Below, one piece after another: positions 1 to 10,800 of a DNA stretch of 64,000 bases (position 1 is the first letter of the stretch; every line of letters starts with the position of its first letter). A model generated the notes under the pieces. That model was not told where the DNA came from. It searched no databases and worked only from the letters and a program-made list of their open reading frames with translations. The position numbers and the translations under genes are program-made. Source of the DNA: Sanghuangporus weigelae (taxonomy: Eukaryota > Basidiomycota > Agaricomycetes > Hymenochaetales > Hymenochaetaceae); the NCBI GenBank assembly GCA_033182465.1, contig CP137320.1, forward strand, positions 3,038,001 through 3,102,000, read 5' to 3'.

Positions 1-1401
1 AAATTCATTGCGTGTAAATCGCGAAAGCACTGATGTTATCGACAAGTCAGTTTGTGCCAAACCATCTAGGTGTAAAGAGTTGTTCTTACAGTTTCTGAGA
101 ATAACAAGACACGTCTCAGCGATCTGGCTCGTACAGGATAGGGAGGCCACACTTACGATTTCCCAACACCCGAATCTCCAATTAACACCACCTTTTCAAA
201 CCGTCAAAGACGTGCAATTGCACATATTGTGACTTCAAGGACATACCTTGAAAAGATAGTCGTAGCTTGTGGTTCCTTCACCGGCCATGATTCAAATAAG
301 CAGCAGTAGTACAGAGGCAGTCGTCGTTTCGTTCGTTGTCGTCACCTTGAGAGCGCCAATTGCGAAGTCGGAAGTGGACCAAGTCAAGAGAACTGCACGT
401 GATATAATCGAGCGTGGGAACCACGTATTTTGCGCAGGTTTCCAATGGCTACAAAACAACGGAGAATTTAAACGAGTATTGCCTTGTCTCCAATGAGGGG
501 AACTGAAGTGGTTGTATAGTTTTCTAATTATTAACCTAGTAGATGCGACTTGAAGAATTTATTAGCACTTAACAATTAAATATAAATTTTCCTCGAGGTG
601 AAGTGTTTTATGTTGATGCCAACGAGGGCCAGTCTTCCGCGACCCTCTGATGTCTTTCGTATTCAAGCGAAATGAGTACTAGCGTGGACAACTCCTCGGT
701 GGCAATCTATGAGTCCCATCATCTCATGCACTCACAATAGAGCCAAAGCATTCATATAAACAGAGTACAAGACTAGAAGACGAGAAGAGCACATTAATAG
801 AGAAAGAGACACGTTCATTCCCAAGCCAGGAATCTAAATTGATCTTGATTTATTGATATGGTACCATAAGGTAGAATGAGAATGAAATTCAAACATGTTC
901 CCCCTGCAGACGAGATTGTACACATCCAAAACTCAATTGCGGGGATTACACTGTGTGCGTAACGGCCCAGGACAAATGCAGAGACACAGCCAGCATGACA
1001 TGTCTATCGATTCTACAACGACCATGCCGTAACATCACCAACATCTGTCTTCATCACCTTAAGCCAGTTCACTATCCGCAAGACCACCACGAGCACAACC
1101 ACTGCACACACACACACAGAGTAGCCAGCCCAAAAGGGCCGATGCCAGCGACGCAGAGTGAAAAGGCGAAGTAAAAACAGTAATGTACGAACAGAGAAGA
1201 GAACATGACATGAGGAGAAATGGGGGAAGGAACAAACAAAAGAAGCTATGCGATAAACGCAGGATGGAATGAAAGGGTGGAGGACGGTATATGGGATAAC
1301 AGATACGTCGATGCCAGTCGTGAAGAAGTAACGGTCATTAACGGATGTACGAAGATGCGTGAATGCGGAAAAGAAGAACTGGATACAACGAAGCGGCCAT
1401 T
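1..1401. other. No recognisable gene
   Basis: Short open frames occur on both strands but none shows a domain, a convincing start with coding-like composition, or an exon chain I can build. Positions 1405-1520 overlap the last exon and intron of the CDC42 gene to the right, so the frames there are shadows. The stretch is probably intergenic, possibly with the edge of an unrecognised gene at the left border. Confidence 0.5.
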
Positions 1402-2206
1402 TCACAGCACAACACACTTCGTGCCTTTCTTCTTGACCACAGGCGGTTCCAACGCAGCAACAATAGCCTGTCCAACATAAGCGGAGGAACGTGCTATAGA
1501 CTAATTATTTGTACGCACCTCGTCAAAGACATTCTTCAGTCCCTTCTGGGTAAGAGCAGAGCATTCAACATATTTGACTGCGCCGAGCTCATGAGCGAGT
1601 CTTTTACCATCTTCCTCTTGGATCGGTGCCTGTTTCTGGCGCGCGAGCTTTTCGCGTACACTCGGGTCGTCCCGCAAATCGATTTGCGTGCCGACGATGA
1701 GGCACGGGACACCAGGACAGTGGTGGAATACCTCAGGAAACCATTTCTCGCGTACATTTTCGAACGAGGCAGGCGATGTCACACTGAAGCATACGAGGAA
1801 AACGTCGGTCTGAGGGTATGAGAGTGGTCTGAGGCGGTCATAATCCTCTTGACCTATAAGGGGGGATGTCATCAGATAGCCATTCACAGACCACTATCGA
1901 GTAAACTATTGGACAGACCAGCCGTATCGAATAGACCCAAAGTATAAGGCTCATCGCCAATCATGACAGTCACCGCGTAGTTGTCAAATACCTGGGAAAG
2001 CGGCGCTATGGGGACCCGTACGACACGTTGAAGATAAGCGTACTCACAGTCGGAACATATTCGCTCGGGAATTTATTTGTTGTGTACGATATCAGCAGAC
2101 ATGTCTGACGGAATATGATGAGCTGTAAGCGCGGAAGAAGCCAAAGTGGCCGGCGCACCTTCCCAACCGCACCATCACCCACAACGACACACTTGATGGT
2201 TTGCAT
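1402..2206 (-). CDS. cdc42: Rho-family GTPase CDC42
   Basis: Small GTPase that cycles between GDP and GTP at the plasma membrane and directs actin polarity, hyphal tip growth and septation. Five exons (2206-2159, 2104-2048, 1991-1919, 1853-1519, 1467-1402) with four 51-65 bp introns give 192 residues, the normal family length. All guanine-nucleotide motifs are intact: P-loop GDGAVGKT (10-17), switch I VPTVFDNY with the effector threonine at 35, DTAGQ (57-61), TQID (115-118) and SAL. The last exon, missed by simple frame reading because an intron follows FDE, supplies the lysine-rich hypervariable tail and the CaaX box CVVL, whose terminal leucine predicts geranylgeranylation. TQID and the overall match separate it from Rho1 and Ras; Rac is the nearest alternative but the switch and insert regions read as Cdc42. 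The start ATG is followed directly by [11 protein letters not shown], as in orthologues. A pyrimidine-rich leader lies upstream. Confidence 0.96.
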
Positions 2207-2639
2207 TTCGCCTCAAAACTCGAACGCAGCGATCTATGGTAGCTCAAACGAGATGTTCTGAGCAAAATAATGGTTAGCGCCCAACTCGTCAAACGGAGAT
2301 GACGAAAGAAGGCAGATGAGTAGAATATGAACGTGACTGGCAGAGGATTCGTGAAACGCTCTGTAAATTGTGCTCCCATCATGGCAACGAGGCTGCTGTT
2401 TATCGTCGGCTGTCCCGGACGTCCCGCGGTAGACCACGCCTTCACATCATCACCTCAGTATGACATCGCATGCCCATCGAAGTCTATAGCCAAACAGCCT
2501 TGCCGAACCAACCTAGACTCTTCGCGGGCAGCTCTGACGTTTCCTTGCCATCAAACATCTGAATGGACTTGTCCTTTGCACGCAGGCAAACCACAAGCAC
2601 CGCCAAAAATGATAGAATAATGACGACGACGAGCCTAGA

Positions 2640-2760
2640 AACTCACCAAATATATGAGAAAAGAGGGAGAGGGGGAGAGCAGAGAAGGATGGGAGGATAG
2701 GGAGCGGTGCAGAGCAGAGAGTGAGAGATGCCTTGAGGTCGGGTAAAGAGATCTGTTGTT
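2640..2760 (-). promoter_or_regulatory. Pyrimidine-rich promoter/leader tract of cdc42
   Basis: The plus strand is almost pure purine here (runs such as gagggagagggggagagcag), so the cdc42 coding strand carries a long CT tract 430-550 bases upstream of its ATG. CT-rich tracts just before the transcription start are usual in highly expressed fungal genes. The whole 2207-3221 gap lies between divergent genes (cdc42 leftward, the F-box gene rightward) and shows nothing else I can name. Confidence 0.35.
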
Positions 2761-3221
2761 CCTTGTTGCCACTGTGACTTCTCTCGGTCACTTATGTCAC
2801 AAATTGTCACTATGACAATACAGTAACGTCTCTCAGCTTCGTGCCTGCCTGCCAGCGTTGAATCGGACTTCAATGTTCATGCTGTCGAAATATCGAATTC
2901 GTTCATGAGGACTCTCGTCCGTTGAAATTTGCTAGGAATACTTGGTAAATTTCTTTGCGTGAGAGTCCGAGTCCTGTAACGTTCCCAAGCAATATTCTGT
3001 ATGCCGCAAAGTAACCAGTATCTTACTATGGGTCCTCGAGACTTCCGCGCCAGACTAGCTTTTCCTACTTACAATAAGCACGCAATTGAGAGGTCACTTG
3101 CCGAAGCAAGACTCTTGTTTCCGCTTAACTCTACCTAACACTCTTTCCTTCGCTCACCCGAGTCGCTCCTTCAGTGAGTCTCTGAACATCCCCTCTGGTT
3201 CCTTCACTGACATGTACATAT

Positions 3222-4787
3222 GTGGAAACCACAGACAACCACTTAGCTGAAACCTCAGCAACTTTCCTCAGTTGTATGCGAAATCTCCAAACGCGGTGCA
3301 CTGAGCAGCAATTGGAACATATCGATCTATCTGACTTGACAATCAAGGATGACGCCGAGGCGTCGTCCGGAGACAGCCTGTCTTCGTCTTCGTTAACGAA
3401 CCCTGGGAAAGCTCTGGGAGAGCATATGGACAAGCTCCCTCCGGAAGTGCTCGCTGAGATCTTCTACTGGTGCACACCTACAGCAGATGATCAAGATTCA
3501 TGTCATCCACATGCTGCCCTTATTCTCGGTCAAGTTTGCAAGCACTGGCGTTCAATCACACTAATATCCCCGCAGCTCTGGACGTACACAAAAGTCAGAG
3601 TAATGCAGTCAATACTAGAACCTGCGTTAAATATGATGGCTTTGTATCTTGAACGCTCGAAGTCTTTGCCGGTGTTCATCGATGTGGACTTTATTGATCT
3701 GTTCTCGTATTATCAACCTGTTCTGGGTCTTTTCGAGCGGATAGCACATAGAGCACGGGAGTGCAGGCCTCCGGAAGCTCTTGCAGACTCATTCCTTGCG
3801 ACACATTTAGAAGCATCGAGCACGGAGGAACGTCCCACGCGAGAAGAATGGTACTTCTGGTCAGCCCGTCCAGCATTACCCCAGGTACCGGATGCAAATG
3901 ACCTGAGCGCATCGTATACGGCTCTTGCAAATACGCTCGTAACTCCACAGACTGTCGATTCGCTGGTAACCATTCGAGCTCTGCGTGTAGCAACTGGCTC
4001 ATTCGTACTCGAGCCATACCTTCCCTGGGCTTCTTCACTTACGTTCCTCATCCTCAGAGATTTACACGACTTTACGAATCTCTCAATCGCTGAAGCCGCT
4101 CGTATCCTCAGTTCCTTCCCACTTCTAGTACACTGCAGCTTACACATCGATTTCGACTCCCCTGATGCCAATGCATTGGCGGTTGACAGTGTTGAACTTC
4201 TATTCTTGAAGAGTTTCAGTCTCTCATGGGCAGACTGGATTGACACAGGACGGTTATTGGACGCAATGTCAGCTCGTGAACTACGCGAGCTCGAGTTAGT
4301 GGGCCGTCTTCCCGATACAGACACCGGAGGCGAATGGGATCACCTCGTCCACTTTCTCCGGCGAAACAACCCGCCACTCTCCCACATCATCCTTGAGCAA
4401 ATTGACTGCTTTCACACCGCATTCCTGTCCTCGATTGCTCTGACACCAGGTCTGGAAGGTCTCTGGCTCGAAGATTGTCTTCTCGACGAGACTATCATCC
4501 GTGGACTCGTCCCGTTGCTCTCCGGAACCCTGAAAACACTAGTCCTTATTGACTGCTACGCGTTCAACATTGCAGAACTCGCGAGAGTGCTAAAGGATAC
4601 TGAGCGTCACAGAGAAGTCAAGGTGAAAGTGTACGTTGATGGATGTGGCGACATGTCTCCTGCGCATATCCAGACGATTAAAGAGATGGAATTGGATAAT
4701 CTTGAAATTGGTCCGTCGAGCATGCCTGTCGACGTGCATGAAGGAGACACTGTCGAGCATACTTTGGAGTTTATTGATGCTATCTGA
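3222..4787 (+). CDS. F-box-like domain protein
   Basis: Uninterrupted 521-codon frame. Residues about 71-120 carry an F-box-like module of the agaricomycete type (KLPPEVLAEIFYWC, then a VCKHWRSIT-like helix and SPQLWTYTKV), the segment that would bind Skp1 in an SCF ubiquitin ligase. The remainder is leucine-rich with periodic hydrophobic segments (for example LRELELVGRLP near 365 and LEGLWLEDCLL near 425), consistent with a degenerate leucine-rich-repeat substrate-binding half. Such genes form very large families in Agaricomycetes and individual substrates are unknown. The ATG at 3222 is the first in frame; a second at 3276 (MRNLQTRC) resembles the usual family start and could be the true one. 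No introns are needed. It converges with the IQ-motif gene at 5027. Confidence 0.85.
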   Translation: METTDNHLAETSATFLSCMRNLQTRCTEQQLEHIDLSDLTIKDDAEASSGDSLSSSSLTNPGKALGEHMDKLPPEVLAEIFYWCTPTADDQDSCHPHAALILGQVCKHWRSITLISPQLWTYTKVRVMQSILEPALNMMALYLERSKSLPVFIDVDFIDLFSYYQPVLGLFERIAHRARECRPPEALADSFLATHLEASSTEERPTREEWYFWSARPALPQVPDANDLSASYTALANTLVTPQTVDSLVTIRALRVATGSFVLEPYLPWASSLTFLILRDLHDFTNLSIAEAARILSSFPLLVHCSLHIDFDSPDANALAVDSVELLFLKSFSLSWADWIDTGRLLDAMSARELRELELVGRLPDTDTGGEWDHLVHFLRRNNPPLSHIILEQIDCFHTAFLSSIALTPGLEGLWLEDCLLDETIIRGLVPLLSGTLKTLVLIDCYAFNIAELARVLKDTERHREVKVKVYVDGCGDMSPAHIQTIKEMELDNLEIGPSSMPVDVHEGDTVEHTLEFIDAI

Positions 4788-5026
4788 TGATATAATGACA
4801 TGTGTCTCCCTTTGATCCGAAAGACAATGTTCTTGGTTGAGAAAGAGTTGATTCCAGCGAGTGCCAATATTATGCAGGTTTCTTTTATTGCTCACAATGA
4901 GAAAAGAGGTGAAATACAGAAGGAAAAAGATATGCTACACAAGTACAATCGGACCCGAGTCGAGATACATATTCGGGTTGACCATCCAATCATAATAATA
5001 TATGCCAGAAAGTTGAACGTGGAGAG

Positions 5027-6090
5027 TTACGGCGAAGTAGATTCCGAATCCTCTGAAATGGTAAGCAATGCGGGGATTTTTGATACCGTCGAGTGCCGTC
5101 GTTTCCGGACAGATGAATTTGCAGGGGTTAGCTGAGTAGTGACACACTCTGCATTCTGTGAGACGTTCGGACGAAATGGGGCCGATGTCGTCACAATCGC
5201 TTCGTAGGCAATATTCTTCGAAGCCGACTTCTCTCTGACTCCTCCCTCGATGACGGCCGAATTGACCAAATTAGACGGGGATGCGGAGACGCTCGGATAG
5301 CCCAAGCCATCTGGCGCCGCCTTGACACTCTTCCTTGAGTCTGAGCGTAACGTGTTTTTTGCACTCCTGATGGACGACGACGATACGTAGGAGTGAACCA
5401 CAGTGGCGCCGGCTTTACGCTCCCTCTCTTCCTTCTCAGCGCGCTCGATGGAGCGTCTAATCGTCTCGGAAACATTCTGAAGTGATATTTTCACTCTAGC
5501 ATTGTCAGAGACAAGAGGTGCAACGTCCATGAATGAACGCATGGCGGCGAATTCCGCAGAACGGGCACGAAGGTAAGAGAGAGCGGTTCGTGCGTCTCGG
5601 GAGGGACTAAATGCCTCCACGATGCGTCTCTCAAAATTACTGAGTATAAGAACTGCCCGATGAGCTCGGTAGGCCCTTTGAATTTTTATTGCTGCACCAG
5701 TCCGATCATGCGGCCGAATCTGCATCGTTCATCGCTCATTCCGGTAAACAAAAACACAAAAGAAATTTGTAACGTACGTACTAGATTCGTCTCTGAAGAT
5801 GATGAGTCCTGACCCGCGCTCTGACTTGGAGAGCATTCCCTAGACATACGGTAACCATGCTTCTGTCGCCGAGCGCAGTCGAGTCTGTCCTGTCGCATCT
5901 TCGCCGTTTCATGAATGCTTCCGAGGCATCCTTTCCTGCTAAACGCCGTACAACTACTTCTATCCACCTCTGTCTGATTATCGAAATCCAGCATAAGCAA
6001 ACCCGCGTGGCGCTTTCCATGCTCTCGACTGGACCTGGATGTCGCATCAGCAGGAGATACAGTCGATAGGCTGACCTCCGATACGATCAT
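5027..6090 (-). CDS. IQ-motif hypothetical protein
   Basis: Two exons (6090-5782 and 5719-5027) joined by a 62-bp intron with donor GTACGT and acceptor GCAG give 333 residues. The join creates IRPHDRTGAAIKIQRAYRAH, an IQ motif (IQxxxRxxxxR) beginning about ten residues into exon 2, which suggests binding of calmodulin or a myosin-type light chain. It is followed by a helical region (RRSIERAEKEERERK) and a serine-rich, low-complexity C-terminus (RKRRHSTVSKI). No other domain is recognisable, so no catalytic role is proposed. The upstream exon is serine/arginine-rich and its ATG choice is uncertain. The intron is supported because exon 1 frame reads open across 103 codons and stops shortly after the donor. 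Confidence 0.6.
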
Positions 6091-6398
6091 GAGAAAAAGT
6101 TTATCCGAAGCGATGGTGAAGTGTAAGATATGTGGGGCACTCGCAGGAGCTCATCGAATATATATGTATGTACCGTACTTATACGTGTCGTGAATGTCGG
6201 AGCGCAATACGTGCTTGTCTTACACGCTGGAGACGGTTTGGGGAGTAAGGATCGCACATGAAAGGATTTGGAAGCAATTGCTCGTGACCGAAGTATTGGA
6301 GCGTAGAAATGTATTATTATCGATTACAAGCCCCTATCGGAGGCTCTTATGCATTATTCTATTCTCCCGTGGTTACAGCCGTTTGCAAAAGTAATGAG
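6091..6398. other. Intergenic, nothing recognised
   Basis: About 300 bases upstream of the IQ-motif gene and before repeat A. It would hold that gene's promoter. No distinctive motif is visible. Confidence 0.4.
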
Positions 6399-7199
6399 AA
6401 TCACGTGATTTCACCACTTTTCTCGCCATGAGAGCCTCAAAACACAGATAAAATCATATCTCACCCAAATCTCAACGGTTTCACATCATCTAAGTTGCTA
6501 AATTCATATTTTCGAAAGGGCTTTCGCTTACAGCGTGTTCAGAAAACCTTGACAGTGTCAACTTTTCATATATATTTTTTGCTCAGGGTCCTGCCTTATG
6601 GGAAAACCTCGGCTGCCCATTTTTGTGTGCAGTTAGTTATGCTATTACACTTCCCACCACAGCTTATCATCCCTCTTGCAATACTGGCAGAGACAAGCAT
6701 TGCAAGCCATGTTGGTATTAAGTAGGTCATGCACTGTGCAGGACACAGAGTTCCCAGTCTGAATTGTATTATATTGTGTCTCTTAAACATAGTAGATAGT
6801 GTCGATCACTCGGGTTCACGCGGAAGTTGTGAGTGAGTGTGCGGCTTTCCCAAACCGGACAGCCGAGGCTAAGCGAAAAAAATATATGAAAAGTTGACAC
6901 TGTCAAGGTTTTCTGAACACGCTGTAAAGAAAACTGTAGAGAAAATAGAGCGAAAAATGACCCTAAAATGGCGAAAATATCGGTTTTTGCCTCTTCCTTG
7001 CATGTGCAATTTTTTCTGTGATCCCTGCTGGTCCAGCACCTCCCCAAAGCTATCCAGAATGATAATATGATTATAAAATGAATTTACAGACTGAGTTTGA
7101 GTTGAATTGTGTACCAGAATGTGCTGCTTTGAGGCATGCCTGAATCACTCAAAACTCATCATTTCCCCCTAGCCTCCTAGGCTCCAGGAAAAATTCTTA
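6399..7199. repeat. Repeat A, copy 1 (interrupted)
   Basis: Begins AATCACGTGATTTCACC and ends AGGAAAAATTCTTA. It matches 15416-15810 nearly base for base outside the inserted element B (6529-6926). Without B it is about 405 bp against 395 bp for copy 2. No open frame, and no terminal inverted repeats that I can see, so the class of element is unknown. Its last bases abut the TA that precedes element C. Confidence 0.8.
6529..6926. mobile_element. Element B: TA-flanked inverted-repeat transposon
   Basis: A 394-bp element (6531-6924) bounded by TA on each side. The left end reads CAGCGTGTTCAGAAAACCTT and the right end is its reverse complement; the inverted repeats run for about 45 bases (through cagtgtcaacttttcatata). 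It has no transposase frame. Ends beginning CAG with a TA duplication are the pattern of Tc1/mariner-type non-autonomous elements. Copy 2 of repeat A lacks it, giving an approximate empty site. Confidence 0.85.
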
Positions 7200-7263
7200 C
7201 AGGCCAGATTCATGCATGTAAATTCATTTTGGATATAATAGACTAGGTTTGTGTACTAGCTAA

Positions 7264-7812
7264 TTTTAGCGAGGAGACGAGCATGCAAAATAACACTAAA
7301 ACAAATGTATTCTCAGATGGATTGCGAGTGGCACAATCGTCTTCGTAACATACCTAAAACAAATGTATTCTACCAGAGAATGTATGTAAATAAAGTACAG
7401 AACAAAAAAAGAAAAGGGTTTGAAGCTCACCTCAGATGGATTGCAAGCGGCGCAATCGTCTGAGGTGTTGCTGAATGAAATACAACACTTTTATATTACA
7501 GTAAAATGGGGTTTTCATGGGAATGAATGGTTTCGAACACCAAGCATAAAAGAGACACATGAATGAATATGAAAACGAAACTGGGGGTAGCAAACTCCCT
7601 GGAAATGATCACAAAGAAAGGGTAAACATAGAAGCAACAAAGATAAGCTCGGGTGAGGCATTCGGCCACGAGCAGTGTCCAATACAGAAAGAGAATGCCT
7701 CATGCCCTCGCAACAAAGACGGTGAGTCCATAACCTCAGTGGTTCCTGCCGATCCAAGGTAAATCATATCCCGGGCATCCCCCGGGATACTTCGCCGGAT
7801 TGTACTCCAACA
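7264..7812 (-). repeat. Copia 3-prime LTR
   Basis: 549 bp, same length as the right LTR. Differences include gtggcac versus gcggcgc early in the repeat, and ccaaca versus ccgaca at the element-strand start. The small open frames inside the LTRs are identical shadows and were not called as genes. Confidence 0.95.
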
Positions 7813-7821
7813 CTCCCCCTC
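7813..7821 (-). other. Copia polypurine tract
   Basis: On the element strand the bases read GAGGGGGAG and are followed directly by the LTR start TGTTGGAG. This is the expected primer site for plus-strand DNA synthesis. Confidence 0.85.
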
Positions 7822-10800
7822 AATCCGAGCGAAGTCCAAGACGGTTCGCGAAGTGTTTGATCTTGAAGGATGGGAGCGCTTTCGTGAGTGCATCGGCGAC
7901 CATGTCCCCCGTAGGACAGTAGACAACTCGGATAGAGCCTCGTTCGACTATCCAACGAATAAAATGATACCTTATATCAATATGTTTTGTTCTTGCGTGG
8001 TACTGGTGGTCTTTTGTGAGCGCAATGGCTGATTGGTTGTCCAAAAGGAGTGGGGTCGGTTCGACGAACGGTTCGAAGATCTGTGAGATGAGTTGCCGGA
8101 GCCAAAGTGCTTCCTTGGCTGCATGAGTTGCAGCCACGTACTCACTTTCAGTGGTTGACAACGAGACTATCTCCTGTTTCTTCAAATACCAAGAAACGGC
8201 CCCTCCTCCTATGAGAAAAGCATTGCCAGAAATCGCCCTGCGATCTTCTTGCATACTTCCATCGGCGTCAGAGAAACCCACCAGGCCATTATCTTCGACA
8301 CTGTCGAATCCATAGTAGAGTCGAAGGTCCTTAGTTCTCTTGAGGTACTGGAAAATGCACTGAACGGCTCTCCAGTGAGCCATTCCAGGATTGAGCGAGA
8401 ACCGAGAGAGAAGAGTCACAGCAAAAGCAATATCTGGCCTAGTACCCATGGCAGCATACATAAGGGAACCCAGGGCCTCCCTGTACGGTATGTGACGCAT
8501 CTCAGCAATTTCTTGGGTGGTCTGAGGTGACTGTGACGAGTCGAGCTTGACATTTAGGTCCATTGGCGAGGTAAGATCTCTTGCATTTTCCAGTCCGTAG
8601 CAACGTAGTATGGAATTAATGTAGGTAGTTTGAGAGAGAGAGAGAGTACAAAGCTCGCGATCTCGCTTGATTTGGATTCCAAGGAGCCAGTGGATAGGGC
8701 CCAGGTCAGTAATCTCGACGTACTTTGAAAAGTCAGATTTAAACTTGTCGATCAGCGTGGATCAACTTGCCGCTAAGGTACAGTCATCAACGGACACGGC
8801 CACGACAATCAGATCCGGCGGTAAGTGACGGAAATAAATGGCTTGGTCAATGTCACATCGGCTAAACCCGAGACGATCGACCATGATTGATGTAAATTTC
8901 TGATACCATCTTCGTCCTGACTGCTTTAGTCCGTACAGCGTCTTCCTCAGCTTTAGCACCCTCTCCTCTGTTCCTATTGGTTTGTACCCTGGAGGATGGT
9001 GCATGTACACCACTTTGTTCTTCTCCAACTCTCCATTTAGGTAGGCACTCTTTACATCAATTTGTTCGAGCTCAAGATCTAATCGTGCCGATATAGCCAG
9101 GATTGTGCGGATGGACGCGAGTTTTGCAACGGGGGCATATGTGTTGAAGTAGTCAATGTCCTCGACCTGGCTGAATCCTTGGGCGACTAGCCTGGCCTTC
9201 CTGCAAACAATACTGCCAGCTGAGTCCCTCTTGACCTTAAATACCCACTTCGAACCAATGATATTGGCCCCTTTAGGGGCTTCTGCCAATTCCCAGGTAC
9301 CTGCTGCGCGAAGCGCAGCCAGTTCCTCCTGAATGGCTCTCTCCCATTCGCTCCATTCGGGCAGCTGGCGCGCCTCCTGGAGATTTCTTGGCTCTAGTCC
9401 CTCTTCCTCACTCGTGACGCCTGCGAAGTCATATTCTTTGTCATAGTCATCCCACACCCCCGCAACCGTGTCATCCTCTTCCACGATGGTTCTCATGCCC
9501 TTTGGAATGATTCCGTCTCTCTTCCACTGTGTTTGCGTGCCCTCTCCAGCAGTGAGTCTCTTCACATATGCTGATGGAGCTTTTGTGCGACCTGACCTCC
9601 TCAATGACACAGAGTTGTCAGTGATTGTACGAGCAGCTTGCCCTTGTGAGGACATTCCTGTTCCCTGATCTCCAGGACCAGGTGAGTCATCACGGGGCTC
9701 AGGAGACTCAGTCTCAAATGTTTGAGGCTGGGTTACAACCATGGGAGCGGAAGGTTCTATTGCTGGGGTCGGAGATTTGGAAGTGCTGCGGGACGAAATT
9801 TGACTTATAGGGGTAGCTGTCGGATCGCTCAGTACACTGTCATCTATTCTAACATCCAGCTCCTCCCCCTCGAGCCGATCAGCATTTGTCTCAGGTGAGA
9901 AGTAAATGCTTCGTTCCACGCTGATCGATTTTGTTTTGGGCCAATAGATTCTTTGGCCATTCGATGAATCGTCGAATCCAAGCCAACACCCCTCTTTCGC
10001 CTGTACTTCCAGTTTTGATTGTGTTGGGTCGTGTACCCAACACTTTGTTCTGAATTCCCTAATCTTCGCTATGTTCGGCTTTTCGTTCGTAAGTGCCTCC
10101 CAGGGAGTCTTATTACCCAGGGCTTTCGTGGGAAGCCTGTTCTTCAGATAAACGGCATGTCTAGCCACTTCTGCCCAGAGGAATTTGGGCAGCTGACTAG
10201 CGTGCAACATTGCTCGGACACGTTCAAGTAAGGTTCGGTTGAGTCGCTCCGCGACTCCATTGTGTTCTGGGGTATCATGGACGGTGAGTTTCTGCTGTAT
10301 TCCTTTATTGTTCATGTAATTGACAAATGCATTGCCCGTAAACTTGCCGCCCCGATCAGAGTGGAATACTTGTATCTTGGCCCCATGCTGGGTGTTTACC
10401 CAGGCCTCGAACTTCTTGAATGCGTCGGGTACGTCCGATTTTCTTCTCAACAAGTATATTTTACTTATTCTCGTTGCATCATCCATGAAGGAAACGAAGT
10501 AATGACAGCCACCCAGTGAGTGAGTTGGCAATGGTCCCCATACATCCGAATGGATTTCCGAACCGAAGTCCCTAGCTCTAGGACTCGATTTTGCCTTTGC
10601 AATAGGACTACGTGTCGCCTTGCCATACAAGCAGCTCTCGCAGAAGGCTCCCGAGAGATCAGACGGTACGAGGCGAACGCCAGTGACAAGACCCTTCATG
10701 ACTATTTCCTTGGCCGTGCGAGGCGAAATGTGGCCCATGTGGGCATGGAGATCCAAGGCCGTCATGCTATCCTCAGTAAGATTTATTTCGTCCTTCAGGT

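Noticed and set aside
1013-1821. Antisense and sense open frames overlapping the cdc42 3-prime exons
   Set aside because: They overlap the well-supported GTPase exons or flank them and have no homology or splicing support.
3691-4324. Antisense 203- and 115-codon frames in the F-box gene
   Set aside because: The F-box frame is longer, carries a domain, and explains the antisense openness.
7515-7762. Matching 67-80 codon frames at 7515-7762 and 12759-13006
   Set aside because: They are the same LTR sequence repeated, with no family match.
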